Below, in pieces: positions 34,899 through 43,174 of a DNA stretch of 64,000 nucleotides; positions within the stretch are counted from its first letter, which is position 1, and each line of letters starts with the position of its first letter. Made by a program: the position numbers and the translations under genes. The stretch is taken from NCBI GenBank assembly GCA_050692555.1, contig JBOGVS010000005.1:59077-123076 (forward strand), in the 5' to 3' direction. The notes beneath the pieces are model-generated. The model was not told where the DNA came from, did no database searches, and worked only from the letters and a program-made list of their open reading frames with translations. This DNA comes from DAITPV01 sp050692555. GTDB lineage: Bacteria; Actinomycetota; UBA4738; CALAEC01.

Positions 34899-35501
34899 AT
34901 GACCGAACACGTCCACACCCATGGGGATGCGCCTCCCCACGCCCACGAGGGAGCCACTCCGGGGCACACGCACGACGGCCCGGCGACCACGACCGCGGTC
35001 CCTGCCGTGGACCCCACCGCTCAGCCGGTGGCCACGACGGCCACGGCTCCCGCGGCGGTGGAGGTCGGACCGTCCGGGGGCGGCATCGCCCTCCGGATGG
35101 CCCTTACGGTGCTCGGCGCAGCGGGGATGATCGTGGGCGCGTTCCTCAAATGGGGAGCCGAAAGGATCGGCACGGAGGTGGAGTTCCGGGCGTTCTTCGA
35201 CACCGAGGCAGTCGGTGGCCCAACCGTGGGCTTCGCCACCTCGACCGGTTTCGCCCTCATCGTGCTGGGCCTCCTGGCCCTTCTGGGGATGGCCTTCCGG
35301 ACGGGGTGGCTGACCCGGCTGGCCGGAGCCCTTGGGCTGGTGGCCCTGGTGATGCTGGTGATCACCCAGTACCAGGCCGACGAGACGCTGTCGTTCTTCC
35401 AGATCGGCTTCTGGGTGTGCGCAGCCGGCAGCCTGGTGGCCCTGATCGGTGGCTTCCTCGGCTCGCGGCCGAGGATCGTGGCCACCTCGGTTCCGGCCTA
35501 G
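34899..35501 (+). CDS. Membrane protein with His-rich N-terminus
   Basis: A 200-residue protein with no recognised family. The first 25 residues contain seven His with HxH and HxxxH spacings (HVHTHGDAPPHAHEG), likely to bind Zn2+, Ni2+ or Cu2+. A Thr/Ala/Val-rich linker follows, then four predicted transmembrane helices (about residues 65-85, 115-137, 140-160, 168-190). The start at ATG 34899 has a strong GGAAGGAGGGGAG site. It converges with the acyltransferase gene, sharing a CTAG. Confidence 0.65.
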   Translation: MTEHVHTHGDAPPHAHEGATPGHTHDGPATTTAVPAVDPTAQPVATTATAPAAVEVGPSGGGIALRMALTVLGAAGMIVGAFLKWGAERIGTEVEFRAFFDTEAVGGPTVGFATSTGFALIVLGLLALLGMAFRTGWLTRLAGALGLVALVMLVITQYQADETLSFFQIGFWVCAAGSLVALIGGFLGSRPRIVATSVPA

Positions 35502-36340
35502 GACCGCAGCCGGTCCACCGCCGAGCGCAACGCTTCGGTGATCTCCCGGGCCCGCGACAGGCGGGCCCGGGGGTCGCGTTCCTGCCGGACCTCGATCGGC
35601 TCCCCGAAGGCGATCCGGACCCGTCCCCGCCGGGGCTTCGAGGAGCCTCGGGGCATGGCCTCGAAGGTCCCCCGGATCCCCACCGGGACGAGCGGCGCTC
35701 CGGAACGCAGCGCCAGCCAGGCAGCACCCCCTCGGAACGGCAGGAGGTCCGGCGACCGGGTCCCTTCCGGATACATCCCCAGAACACGCCCGCGCCGGAG
35801 AACCTCCAGCGCCGTGCGGACCGCCATGACGTCCGGGCCCGCCCGGCGGACCGGGAACGCGCCCGTGGCCCGGAAGACCCATGACGAGATCGCGCCGTCG
35901 AACAGCTCCTGCTTGGCCATGAACCGCACCGGGCGGGGACTGGCCCACACCAGGAGGGGGATGTCGAGCAAGCTGTCGTGGTTCGCCGCCAGCACCACCG
36001 GTCCGCGGCGGGGAACCCGGGCCTCGTCCCGCACCTCGAGCCGGTAGTAGCGGGCCAGCGGTCCGGAGACGCCCGCCTCGACGAGCCGTTGGTACCGACC
36101 GATGTCCGACATCGACTTCGGGCCGCGGGCGGACCCCTCTCCGGCCACCAGCGCGGCCGCGTGGCGCAGCGAATGGACGGGGGCATCGTCGGGGAGCCGG
36201 ATGCCGAACGCATCCTCCAGCCCCAGGACCAGCTCCGTGTGGGTCAGGGAGTCGAGGTCCAGCGATTCCTTGGGGCCCGGCGCCGCTCCGAGGACTTCGG
36301 CGGCCACCGCGGCCACGCGCTTGTCGGCGAGCTCGCTCAC
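35498..36340 (-). CDS. Acyl-carrier domain fused to PlsC-type 1-acylglycerol-3-phosphate acyltransferase
   Basis: A 280-residue protein starting at GTG 36340. Residues 1-60 look like an acyl carrier domain: LDLDSLTHTELVLGLEDAFGIRLPDD, with Ser31 in the DSL motif that would accept phosphopantetheine. Residues about 80-280 are a PlsC domain with NHDSLLD (NHx4D) and YPEGTRS catalytic/binding motifs. It should acylate lysophosphatidate or another glycerol/polyol phosphate, possibly using the tethered acyl group. It lies between the lipB/membrane gene and the E1 alpha gene, antisense to both. Confidence 0.78.
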   Translation of the reverse strand: MSELADKRVAAVAAEVLGAAPGPKESLDLDSLTHTELVLGLEDAFGIRLPDDAPVHSLRHAAALVAGEGSARGPKSMSDIGRYQRLVEAGVSGPLARYYRLEVRDEARVPRRGPVVLAANHDSLLDIPLLVWASPRPVRFMAKQELFDGAISSWVFRATGAFPVRRAGPDVMAVRTALEVLRRGRVLGMYPEGTRSPDLLPFRGGAAWLALRSGAPLVPVGIRGTFEAMPRGSSKPRRGRVRIAFGEPIEVRQERDPRARLSRAREITEALRSAVDRLRS

Positions 36341-36457
36341 GAGAGGCCAGCGTAGGTGGCTCCGGGAGGAGGCGGAAGGCCCGGTGCTAGACTTACGCTC
36401 GACCGGGCCCTCAAAGCGGCCTGAGCCGGGCAACTCACTCACCAAGGAGGGCGAGGG

Positions 36458-37474
36458 GTGGCGCAACGGGTCAAGCAACAGGCCGACCGGCACTCACAGC
36501 TCGGACTCTCTCAGGACGACCTTCTGGCGATGTATCGCGCCATGGTCAGCGCCCGACTGTGCGACGAGGCCCAGTTCCGACTGAACCGTCAGGGAAAGGC
36601 GCCGTTCGTGGTCCCGGTGTCCGGACACGAGGGCTGCCAGATCGGCACGGCGTGGCCGATGATCGCCGGCAAGGACATCTACGTCCCCTACTACCGGGAC
36701 ATGGCGGTGTGCCTGGTGGCCGGGATGACCCCCAAGGACGTGTTCCTGGGGGTGTTCGGGAAGGCTGACGACCCCTCCTCTGGCGGCCGGCAGATGCCCG
36801 CCCACTGGGGGTCTCGCAGGCTGGGGATCATCTCCGGCTCCTCTCCCATCGCCACCCAGATCCCCCATGCCGTGGGGATCGCCTACGCCATGAAGTTGCG
36901 TGGTGAGGACGCCGTGGTGGGATCGTGGTTCGGGGACGGCGCCACCAGCGAGGGCGACTGGCACGAGTCCATGAACTTCGCGGGCATCCACGACCTCCCC
37001 GTCATCTTCGTGTGCGAGAACAACCTGTACGCCATCTCCGTCCCGCTTTCCAAGCAGGCCGGTGTCGAGGACCTCTCCAGTCGGGCCGCCGGTTACGGCT
37101 TCCCGGGTGTCAACGTGGACGGGAACGATGTGTTCGCCTGCTACGAGGCCATGGCCGAGGCGGTGCAGCGAGCCCGGTCGGGCGGCGGTCCAACGATGAT
37201 CGAGTGCCGGACGTACCGGTTCCATCCCCACACCTCCGACGACGACGACCGCACCTACCGGACCCGGGAGGAGGTCGAGGCCGCCCGGAAGAAGGACCCC
37301 ATCGTGTTGTTCGGGCAGTACCTCAAGGGGGCCGGGCTCATCGACGACGAGCGGATCGAGTCCTTGCGAGTCGAGCTCAAGGAGGAGGTGGACCGGGCCG
37401 TCGACGAGGCCTGGAACGCTGCCGACCCCGATCCGGACACGGCCACCCGGCACGTGTTCGCCGAGGAGTCGTGA
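36458..37474 (+). CDS. 2-oxoacid dehydrogenase E1, alpha subunit
   Basis: A 338-residue TPP-dependent E1 alpha of the heterotetrameric (pyruvate or branched-chain) type. The TPP motif is GSWFGDGATSEGDWHESMNFA ... FVCENNLYAIS, and phosphorylation-loop equivalent YRFHPHTSDDD is present. GTG start at 36458 with GGAGGGCGAG upstream. E1 beta begins 1 nt after its stop. With E2 and E3 from the same region it forms a complete dehydrogenase. Pyruvate versus branched-chain substrate cannot be decided by eye. Confidence 0.9.
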   Translation: MAQRVKQQADRHSQLGLSQDDLLAMYRAMVSARLCDEAQFRLNRQGKAPFVVPVSGHEGCQIGTAWPMIAGKDIYVPYYRDMAVCLVAGMTPKDVFLGVFGKADDPSSGGRQMPAHWGSRRLGIISGSSPIATQIPHAVGIAYAMKLRGEDAVVGSWFGDGATSEGDWHESMNFAGIHDLPVIFVCENNLYAISVPLSKQAGVEDLSSRAAGYGFPGVNVDGNDVFACYEAMAEAVQRARSGGGPTMIECRTYRFHPHTSDDDDRTYRTREEVEAARKKDPIVLFGQYLKGAGLIDDERIESLRVELKEEVDRAVDEAWNAADPDPDTATRHVFAEES

Positions 37475-37475
37475 C

Positions 37476-38462
37476 ATGACCGAGAAGAACCTGGTCACCA
37501 CGATCCACGACACGCTCTTCGACGAGATGAAGTCCGACGACCGCGTCGTGGTGATGGGCGAGGACGTGGGCGCTCGGGGCGGGGTGTTCCGGGCCACCGC
37601 GGGATTCCTCGACGAGTTCGGGGAGCAGCGGGTCATCGACACCCCGCTGGCCGAGTCCTCGATCGTGGGGCTGGCCATCGGGATGGCCCTCCACGGCCTG
37701 CTGCCGGTGGCCGAGATCCAGTTCGCCGACTTCATCCACCCGGCCTTCGACCAGCTGGTATCGGAGGCGGCCCGGCTCCGGTATCGCTCCAACGGGGACT
37801 TCGGGGTCCCCATGGTCGTCCGGGCGCCGTACGGCGGTGGGGTCCACGGTGCCCTGTACCACTCCCAGTCGATCGAGGCGTTCTACGGCCACGTCCCCGG
37901 GCTCAAGGTCGTCCTGCCCTCCACCCCTTACGACGCCAAGGGGATGCTGCGCCGGGCCATCCGGGATCCCGACCCGGTGCTGTTCCTCGAGCACAAGAAG
38001 TGCTACCGCTTGATCAAGGGCGAGGTCCCGGACGAGGATTACGAGGTCCCCATCGGGCCGGCGGACGTGAAGCGGGAGGGCGATGACCTCACGTGCATCT
38101 CCTACGGGCTCATGCTCCACCAGTCCCTGGAGGCCGCGGCCAGGCTCGAGGACGAAGACGGCGTCTCCGTGGAGGTGGTCGACGTCCGGACCATCGCCCC
38201 CTTAGACCGTCAGACCATCCTGGAGTCGGTGAAGAAGACCGGCAAGGCCATGGTGGTGTACGAGGACAACCGGACCTACGGGGCGGGGGCCGAGATCATC
38301 GCCACGATCGCCGAGGAGACCATGTTCGACCTCGATGGTCCGCTGGTGCGGGTGGCCGGCCCCGACATCCCGGCGATGCCGTTCGCGGGGCCGCTGGAGC
38401 ACTTCTACATGCCCGACGTGGACAAGATCCACGCGGCCATGAAGGACCTGGCCGACTTCTAG
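37476..38462 (+). CDS. 2-oxoacid dehydrogenase E1, beta subunit
   Basis: A 328-residue E1 beta: VVMGEDVGARGGVFRATAGF, DTPLAESSIVGLAIGMAL, PVAEIQFADFIHPAFDQL and the C-terminal RVAGPDIPAMPFAGPLEHFYMP are characteristic. It pairs with E1 alpha to bind TPP at the subunit interface. The stop shares a CTAG with the small convergent gene. Downstream, lipA begins about 420 nt later. Confidence 0.92.
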   Translation: MTEKNLVTTIHDTLFDEMKSDDRVVVMGEDVGARGGVFRATAGFLDEFGEQRVIDTPLAESSIVGLAIGMALHGLLPVAEIQFADFIHPAFDQLVSEAARLRYRSNGDFGVPMVVRAPYGGGVHGALYHSQSIEAFYGHVPGLKVVLPSTPYDAKGMLRRAIRDPDPVLFLEHKKCYRLIKGEVPDEDYEVPIGPADVKREGDDLTCISYGLMLHQSLEAAARLEDEDGVSVEVVDVRTIAPLDRQTILESVKKTGKAMVVYEDNRTYGAGAEIIATIAEETMFDLDGPLVRVAGPDIPAMPFAGPLEHFYMPDVDKIHAAMKDLADF

Positions 38463-38707
38463 GCTCCGTCGAACGAGCGGCGCTCCCACCACAGCGTCCA
38501 GCCGTCTCCGGCCAACGATCCGGATGCCCAGTCACGCCGGGCAGGCCGCTGCTCCGACCACTCGGCGCCGACCTCCCGGACCGTGCCGTCGGAGAGCACC
38601 ACGGCCACGACCTGGGGACCCCGCTGGGAAGCTCCTTCCGCCTCCCCTTCCACGACCTGGAGGCGGGGACGCTCCGCGAGCTCCTTCGAAGCGGACATCT
38701 GGGCCAT
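38459..38707 (-). CDS. Small hypothetical protein
   Basis: An 82-residue protein, MAQMSASKEL ... ERRSFDGA, with a beta-rich core (VVAVVLSDGTVREVGAEW ... GWTLWWERRS). ATG 38707 has a GGAGGAAGCGAG ribosome binding site, so it is probably real, though no family is recognised. Its upstream region carries two strong palindromes (38751-38792), suggesting tight transcriptional control. It converges on E1 beta with a 4-nt overlap. Confidence 0.6.
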   Translation of the reverse strand: MAQMSASKELAERPRLQVVEGEAEGASQRGPQVVAVVLSDGTVREVGAEWSEQRPARRDWASGSLAGDGWTLWWERRSFDGA

Positions 38708-38750
38708 CTCGCTTCCTCCAACCCTCGGGGTTCGGGCTCCCTCTTCACGT

Positions 38751-38767
38751 ACTGACCGACGGTCAGT
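38751..38767. promoter_or_regulatory. Operator-like palindrome 1 (TGACC-N3-GGTCA)
   Basis: ACTGACCGACGGTCAGT: seven-base perfect arms around a three-base centre. It is 44 bases upstream of the small minus-strand gene and 114 upstream of lipA. The form suits a TetR-family dimer. No tetR gene is in the window. Confidence 0.7.
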
Positions 38768-38775
38768 CACACCAT

Positions 38776-38792
38776 ACTGACCAGTGGTCAGT
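38776..38792. promoter_or_regulatory. Operator-like palindrome 2 (TGACC-N3-GGTCA)
   Basis: ACTGACCAGTGGTCAGT, with the same arms as the first copy and a start-to-start distance of 25 bases. The two copies differ only in the three central bases. Spacing of about 2.4 helical turns is compatible with paired dimers on the same region. Confidence 0.7.
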
Positions 38793-38880
38793 CTGTCAAG
38801 GCCCTCTCGGAAAACCCCGGACGAACCTCAGGTGGCGGGCAGACGAGGGGCCTTCCCGCCTCAGGCTCTACACTGGAATC

Positions 38881-39876
38881 ATGCCGGGTCGGGACAAGAA
38901 CCCCCACCAGCGGCGGCTCCACCTGCCCATCGTGGAGACGGACGGGCACGGCGGCCACATCGAGGACACCCATGTGGCCCACTCGGTGGGGTGCGCCCAG
39001 ACCGCCAGGCCCGTCGGGCGGCGCCCCGAGTGGCTGAAGGTCAAGGCCAAGTTCGGCCCGAACTACCAAGACCTCAAGCGGATCATGCGCGACCGGGACC
39101 TCCACACCGTGTGCGAGGAGGCCGGGTGCCCCAACATCTTCGAGTGCTGGGAAGACCGGGAGGCCACGTTCCTGATCCTCGGCGACCGGTGCACCCGGCG
39201 GTGCGGCTTCTGCGACGTGCAGACGGCCAAGCCACTCCCCGCGGACGAGGACGAGCCCCGCCGGATCGCCGAGGCCGTCGAGGCCATGGGTCTCCGATAC
39301 GTGGTGCTCACCGGCGTGGCCCGGGACGACCTCCCCGACGGCGGTGCGGCCATCTGGGCGGCGTGCGTCCGTGCGGTGCGCGAGGCCCTCCCGGAGGCCG
39401 GCGTCGAGGTTCTGACCCCGGACTTCAAGGGCGATCCCGAGGCGCTGCGAACGGTGCTGGAGGCCGAGCCCGACGTATTCGCCCTCAATCTGGAAACCGT
39501 GCGCCGGCTCCACGGCCGGATCCGCCCGGCGTTCGGCTACGACCGGACCTTGGACGTGCTTCGCACGGCCAAGGCCATCCGACCGGGCCAGTTCACCAAG
39601 TCTGGACTGATCCTGGGGATGAGCGAAGAGCCGGCTGAGGTCATCGAGTCGATGCACGACCTCCGCGCGGCCGATGTGGACCTGGTCACGGTCAGCCAGT
39701 ACCTCCAGCCCACCAAGTTCCATCTCCCGGTGGACCGGTGGGTCACGCCCGAGGAGTTCGCCGATCACGCCAGGGTGGGCATGGACATGGGCTTCGCCCA
39801 CGTGGAATCCGGCCCGCTGGTCCGGTCCTCGTACCACGCCGGGAAGCAGCTGGCCCGCGCCGCGTCCCGGGGCTGA
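38881..39876 (+). CDS. lipA: Lipoyl synthase
   Basis: A 331-residue radical-SAM enzyme that inserts two sulfurs into octanoyl groups. Auxiliary cluster Cys in HTVCEEAGCPNIFECW, SAM cluster CTRRCGFC and the C-terminal RSSYHA ligand segment are intact. The first 40 residues (HQRRLHLPIVETDGHGGHIEDTHVAHS) are a His-rich extension before the normal start of the family around RPVGRRPEWLKVKAK. No ribosome binding site is seen; TACACT lies 6-11 bases before the ATG, so the message may be leaderless. Confidence 0.94.
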   Translation: MPGRDKNPHQRRLHLPIVETDGHGGHIEDTHVAHSVGCAQTARPVGRRPEWLKVKAKFGPNYQDLKRIMRDRDLHTVCEEAGCPNIFECWEDREATFLILGDRCTRRCGFCDVQTAKPLPADEDEPRRIAEAVEAMGLRYVVLTGVARDDLPDGGAAIWAACVRAVREALPEAGVEVLTPDFKGDPEALRTVLEAEPDVFALNLETVRRLHGRIRPAFGYDRTLDVLRTAKAIRPGQFTKSGLILGMSEEPAEVIESMHDLRAADVDLVTVSQYLQPTKFHLPVDRWVTPEEFADHARVGMDMGFAHVESGPLVRSSYHAGKQLARAASRG

Positions 39877-39879
39877 CCT

Positions 39880-40413
<534 letters not shown>

Positions 40414-40442
40414 GGACCAACGCTACCAGTGGGTCGGAGGGA

Positions 40443-40854
40443 GAGAGGAGCCGGCCTGTAAGCCGGATTCTGTGCCCGCAAGCGGGTGGCGGCCATCTCT
40501 CTGCGAGCCGCGTCGCCGCGGCCCTGAGGGCCGGGGGCCAAAGCCCCCTTGCCCATGCAGCCTACCCGGGAGCGTCGGGCGGGCCGCCCGTCCCGGCCGT
40601 GCGATCGCCTCGGCCGGAGTGCTCCCTGCTTGGCCTTGCTCCGGGTGGGGTTCGCCGAGCCGCGCCGGTCACCCGGCACGCTGGTGAGCTCTTACCTCAC
40701 CGTTTCACCCTTACCCGCCTCTCGGCGGGCGGTCTGTTCTCTGTGGCACTTTCCGCGGGTCGCCCCGCCTGGGTGTTACCCAGCACCCTGCCCTGCGGAG
40801 TCCGGACTTTCCTCGAGCTCTGTTGAGCCCGCGGCCGCCCGGCCGGCTCCTCCG
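40443..40854 (-). ncRNA. rnpB: RNase P RNA (bacterial type A)
   Basis: On the minus strand the molecule runs from GGAGGAGCCGGCC to GGCCGGCTCCTC (P1 ends pair). Universally conserved blocks are GAGGAAAGTCCGGACTCC after P1, ACAGAGAACAGACCGCC, GGTAAGGGTGAAACGGTGAG followed by GTAAGAGCTCACC, and ACAGAATCCGGCTTACAGG before the 3' end. It matures tRNA 5' ends with RnpA. About 410 nt, normal for a high-GC type A RNA. A TATCCT element 5-10 nt upstream fits a promoter -10. Confidence 0.96.
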
Positions 40855-40876
40855 GAACCAGGATAGCACCCGGCCC

Positions 40877-41377
40877 TCACTCCTCCTCCGCTTCCTCCTC
40901 GAACAGTCGGGGCCCGGGCTCCGGGGGGCGCCAGTCCCGGCCCTCGTCGCCCAGCCAGGCGTCGACTCCCTCGTTGGCCAGGCGATCCGCCTCAGCGTTC
41001 AACTCCCTGGGGACGTGCTCCAGGGTCACTTGGTCGAACCCCTTGATCAGCGCCCGGGCCCCCTCGTGGAGGCGCCGAAGCGTGGGGTTCTTGACCCGGA
41101 ACCGCCCGGAGAGCTGCTCGATGAGGAGCCGGCTGTCGGAACGAAGGAGCACCGACCGGGCGCCGCGCTCCGCCGCCAGCCGCAGGCCGGCGACGGCCGC
41201 CCGGTACTCGGCCACGTTGTTGGTGGCGGGGCCGATCCCCTGGGCCAGCTCCGCCACGGTGCGTCCGTCCTCGTCGACCACCACGACCCCGATGCCCGCC
41301 GGACCGGGATTGCCTCGGGCGGCGCCGTCACAGAAGACGATCAGTCGGGGACCAGGATCCGACGGCAGTGCGGACAC
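40877..41377 (-). CDS. RNase HI-like (reverse-transcriptase-like/RNase H fold) protein
   Basis: A 166-residue single-domain RNase H fold. The four acids are visible: Asp in IVFCDGAARGNPGPAG, Glu in NNVAEYRAA, Asp in LLRSDSRL and Asp in NAEADRLAN. The C-terminal GRDWRPPEPGPRLFEEE is an acidic tail. It would remove RNA from RNA-DNA hybrids. The GTG start at 41377 overlaps the zinc-ribbon gene by 37 nt. Confidence 0.85.
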   Translation of the reverse strand: MSALPSDPGPRLIVFCDGAARGNPGPAGIGVVVVDEDGRTVAELAQGIGPATNNVAEYRAAVAGLRLAAERGARSVLLRSDSRLLIEQLSGRFRVKNPTLRRLHEGARALIKGFDQVTLEHVPRELNAEADRLANEGVDAWLGDEGRDWRPPEPGPRLFEEEAEEE

Positions 41378-42051
41378 CTCCGAAGCCCCTGTTCCCGCTT
41401 GAGGCGATCGAGCTCGAGGGCCGAGAGCTTCTCGTGGCACCCCTGGCACACCCCATCCCGCAGCGCGGCGGCTCCGATCCCCCGCTTGCCGGCCCGGAGG
41501 TCCTCGTACAGCTCCAGGACCTCCTCGTCCAGCTCGGAGGCCAGGCGGGTGCGCTGCTCCCGGTGCCGGGCCACGGTCCGCTCGATCTCCTCGAGCTCCC
41601 GACCCGAGGAGGTCTCCGCCTCTTCCGCCTCCCGGCGGGCCTCGGCCATCTGCGCCTCGAGCGCGGGGATCTGTCCCTCGAGGTTCTCTCGCCGCTCCAT
41701 CTGGTCCAGCTCCTCGTCCTCCAGCCGGGACTTCCGGCGACGGATGCTCTCGATCTCGGCCTGGATCGAGGACAGCTCCTTGGGGTTGGCCACGGTCCCG
41801 TCGTACAGCCGCCGTTGCTCGGCCTCCGACCGGGCGTCGAGGGAGGCGATCTCGTTCTCCAGCCTCCGCTCTTCCGAGGCCACGCTGTCGAGAGCCAGGC
41901 GCAGCTCCCCCACCGTTCCCTCGGCTTGCTCCATGACCCGCCGGGCCTCGTTCACCTCGTCGCCCGACTCCAGCTCCCGTCGCCGGGCCTCCAACCGGTT
42001 GATGGTCACGTCCAGCTCCTGGAGCTCCAGGATCCGCTCCACGCCCTTCAC
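41341..42051 (-). CDS. Coiled-coil protein with C4 zinc ribbon
   Basis: A 236-residue protein. Residues about 1-175 form a long coiled coil with heptads rich in Glu/Arg/Leu (LELQELDVTINRLEARRRELESG onward); the C-terminus has two CxxC pairs (GVCQGCHEK, RRCPHCRRIL) as a zinc ribbon. It belongs to the widespread C4-type zinc-ribbon family beside Nif3 genes, of poorly known function (proposed nucleic-acid-related). GTG start 42051 overlaps the Nif3 stop by 4 nt (GTGA). Confidence 0.85.
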   Translation of the reverse strand: MKGVERILELQELDVTINRLEARRRELESGDEVNEARRVMEQAEGTVGELRLALDSVASEERRLENEIASLDARSEAEQRRLYDGTVANPKELSSIQAEIESIRRRKSRLEDEELDQMERRENLEGQIPALEAQMAEARREAEEAETSSGRELEEIERTVARHREQRTRLASELDEEVLELYEDLRAGKRGIGAAALRDGVCQGCHEKLSALELDRLKREQGLRRCPHCRRILVPD

Positions 42052-43142
42052 GGCCGGCGAAACGGGTCGGTGGAGATCTCCGATACCAGCGCCTCTCCGA
42101 CCCCCGCGATCTGGAGACCGGCGGCCAGGTCCCGGACGAACGGCCACTCGGTGCCGTGATGACCGGCGTCGATCACCGCCAGCCCGGCACCGGCGGCCTC
42201 CAGGGCCTGGTGGTGCTTCACGTCGCCGGTCAGGTAGGCGTCCGCACCCGACGCGATGGCCCGGGGGATCAGCGAGGCGCCCGCGCCGCCGCACAGCGCC
42301 ACGGTCCGCACCTCCCCCTCCGGGTCACCGGCGAATCGCGGCTCGACGTGGAGACGAGTACCGCAAGACGCGGCGAAGCCGGCGACGGTGGCCGGCTCCG
42401 GCAGCCTGCCGACGCGCCCCATCCCCAGCCCTCCGCCCGCCAGCGGATACACGTCGTAGGCCACCTCCTCGTAGGGATGGGCGGCCATCATGGCCTCGAC
42501 GGCGGGCTCGAGGTGCTCCCGGGGGACCACCACCTCCAGCCGGTCCTCCTCGACCTCGTTCAGCTCCCCGCGCTCCCCGACCGCGGGATGAGCGCGCTCC
42601 GACGGTAGGAAGGTCCCGGCACCGCGAACCCGGAACGAGCAATGGGTGTACTCGCCGATGATCCCTGCTCCGGCCCCGGCCACGGCGTCGAGCACCTTGG
42701 CCGTGGCCTCGGGGGGAACGAACGTGACCAGCTTGACCCTGGAACCCGCGTCGGTGCGAGCGAGGGGACCGGTGACTTCCACCTCCACGGTGGCCGCCAG
42801 CGAGTCGCTCACCCCCGGCTGGGCGACGTCGGCGTTGGTGTGGCAGGCCACCACCGCGACCTTGCCCTCAAGAGCGGAGGCCACCGCCCGGGACACGGGG
42901 TCGGCGAGGTCCAGGCTGGCCATGGGGCGGAACAGCAGGGGGTGGTGGGTGACCAGGATCCCGCACCCTCGCCGCGCTGCCTCGCCCACGACCTCGGGCA
43001 GGGGATCCAGGGCCACCAGGGCTCGGTCCGCCGGCCACGACCGGTCGCCCACCTGGAGTCCGGGGTTGTCCCACTCCTCGGCCCACGACGGCGGGAACCG
43101 CCGGTCGAGGAGCTCAAGCCAGTCGGAGACGATCGCGCCCAT
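42048..43142 (-). CDS. Nif3-like dinuclear metal centre protein (YqfO type)
   Basis: A 364-residue hexameric Nif3-family protein. Metal ligands: THHPLLF, CHTNADVAQPG, the C-terminal GHHGTEWPF and preceding acidic residues. The middle insert (residues about 130-225, LVTFVPPEATAKVLDAVAGAG ... HPYEEVAYDVYPL) is the PII-like domain of YqfO types. Possibly GTP cyclohydrolase-like, but function is not established. First of a three-gene coupled set with the zinc-ribbon and RNase H genes. Confidence 0.88.
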   Translation of the reverse strand: MGAIVSDWLELLDRRFPPSWAEEWDNPGLQVGDRSWPADRALVALDPLPEVVGEAARRGCGILVTHHPLLFRPMASLDLADPVSRAVASALEGKVAVVACHTNADVAQPGVSDSLAATVEVEVTGPLARTDAGSRVKLVTFVPPEATAKVLDAVAGAGAGIIGEYTHCSFRVRGAGTFLPSERAHPAVGERGELNEVEEDRLEVVVPREHLEPAVEAMMAAHPYEEVAYDVYPLAGGGLGMGRVGRLPEPATVAGFAASCGTRLHVEPRFAGDPEGEVRTVALCGGAGASLIPRAIASGADAYLTGDVKHHQALEAAGAGLAVIDAGHHGTEWPFVRDLAAGLQIAGVGEALVSEISTDPFRRP

Positions 43143-43174
43143 CGAGGGCACAGGATACGGGTCCGGCAACCGGG

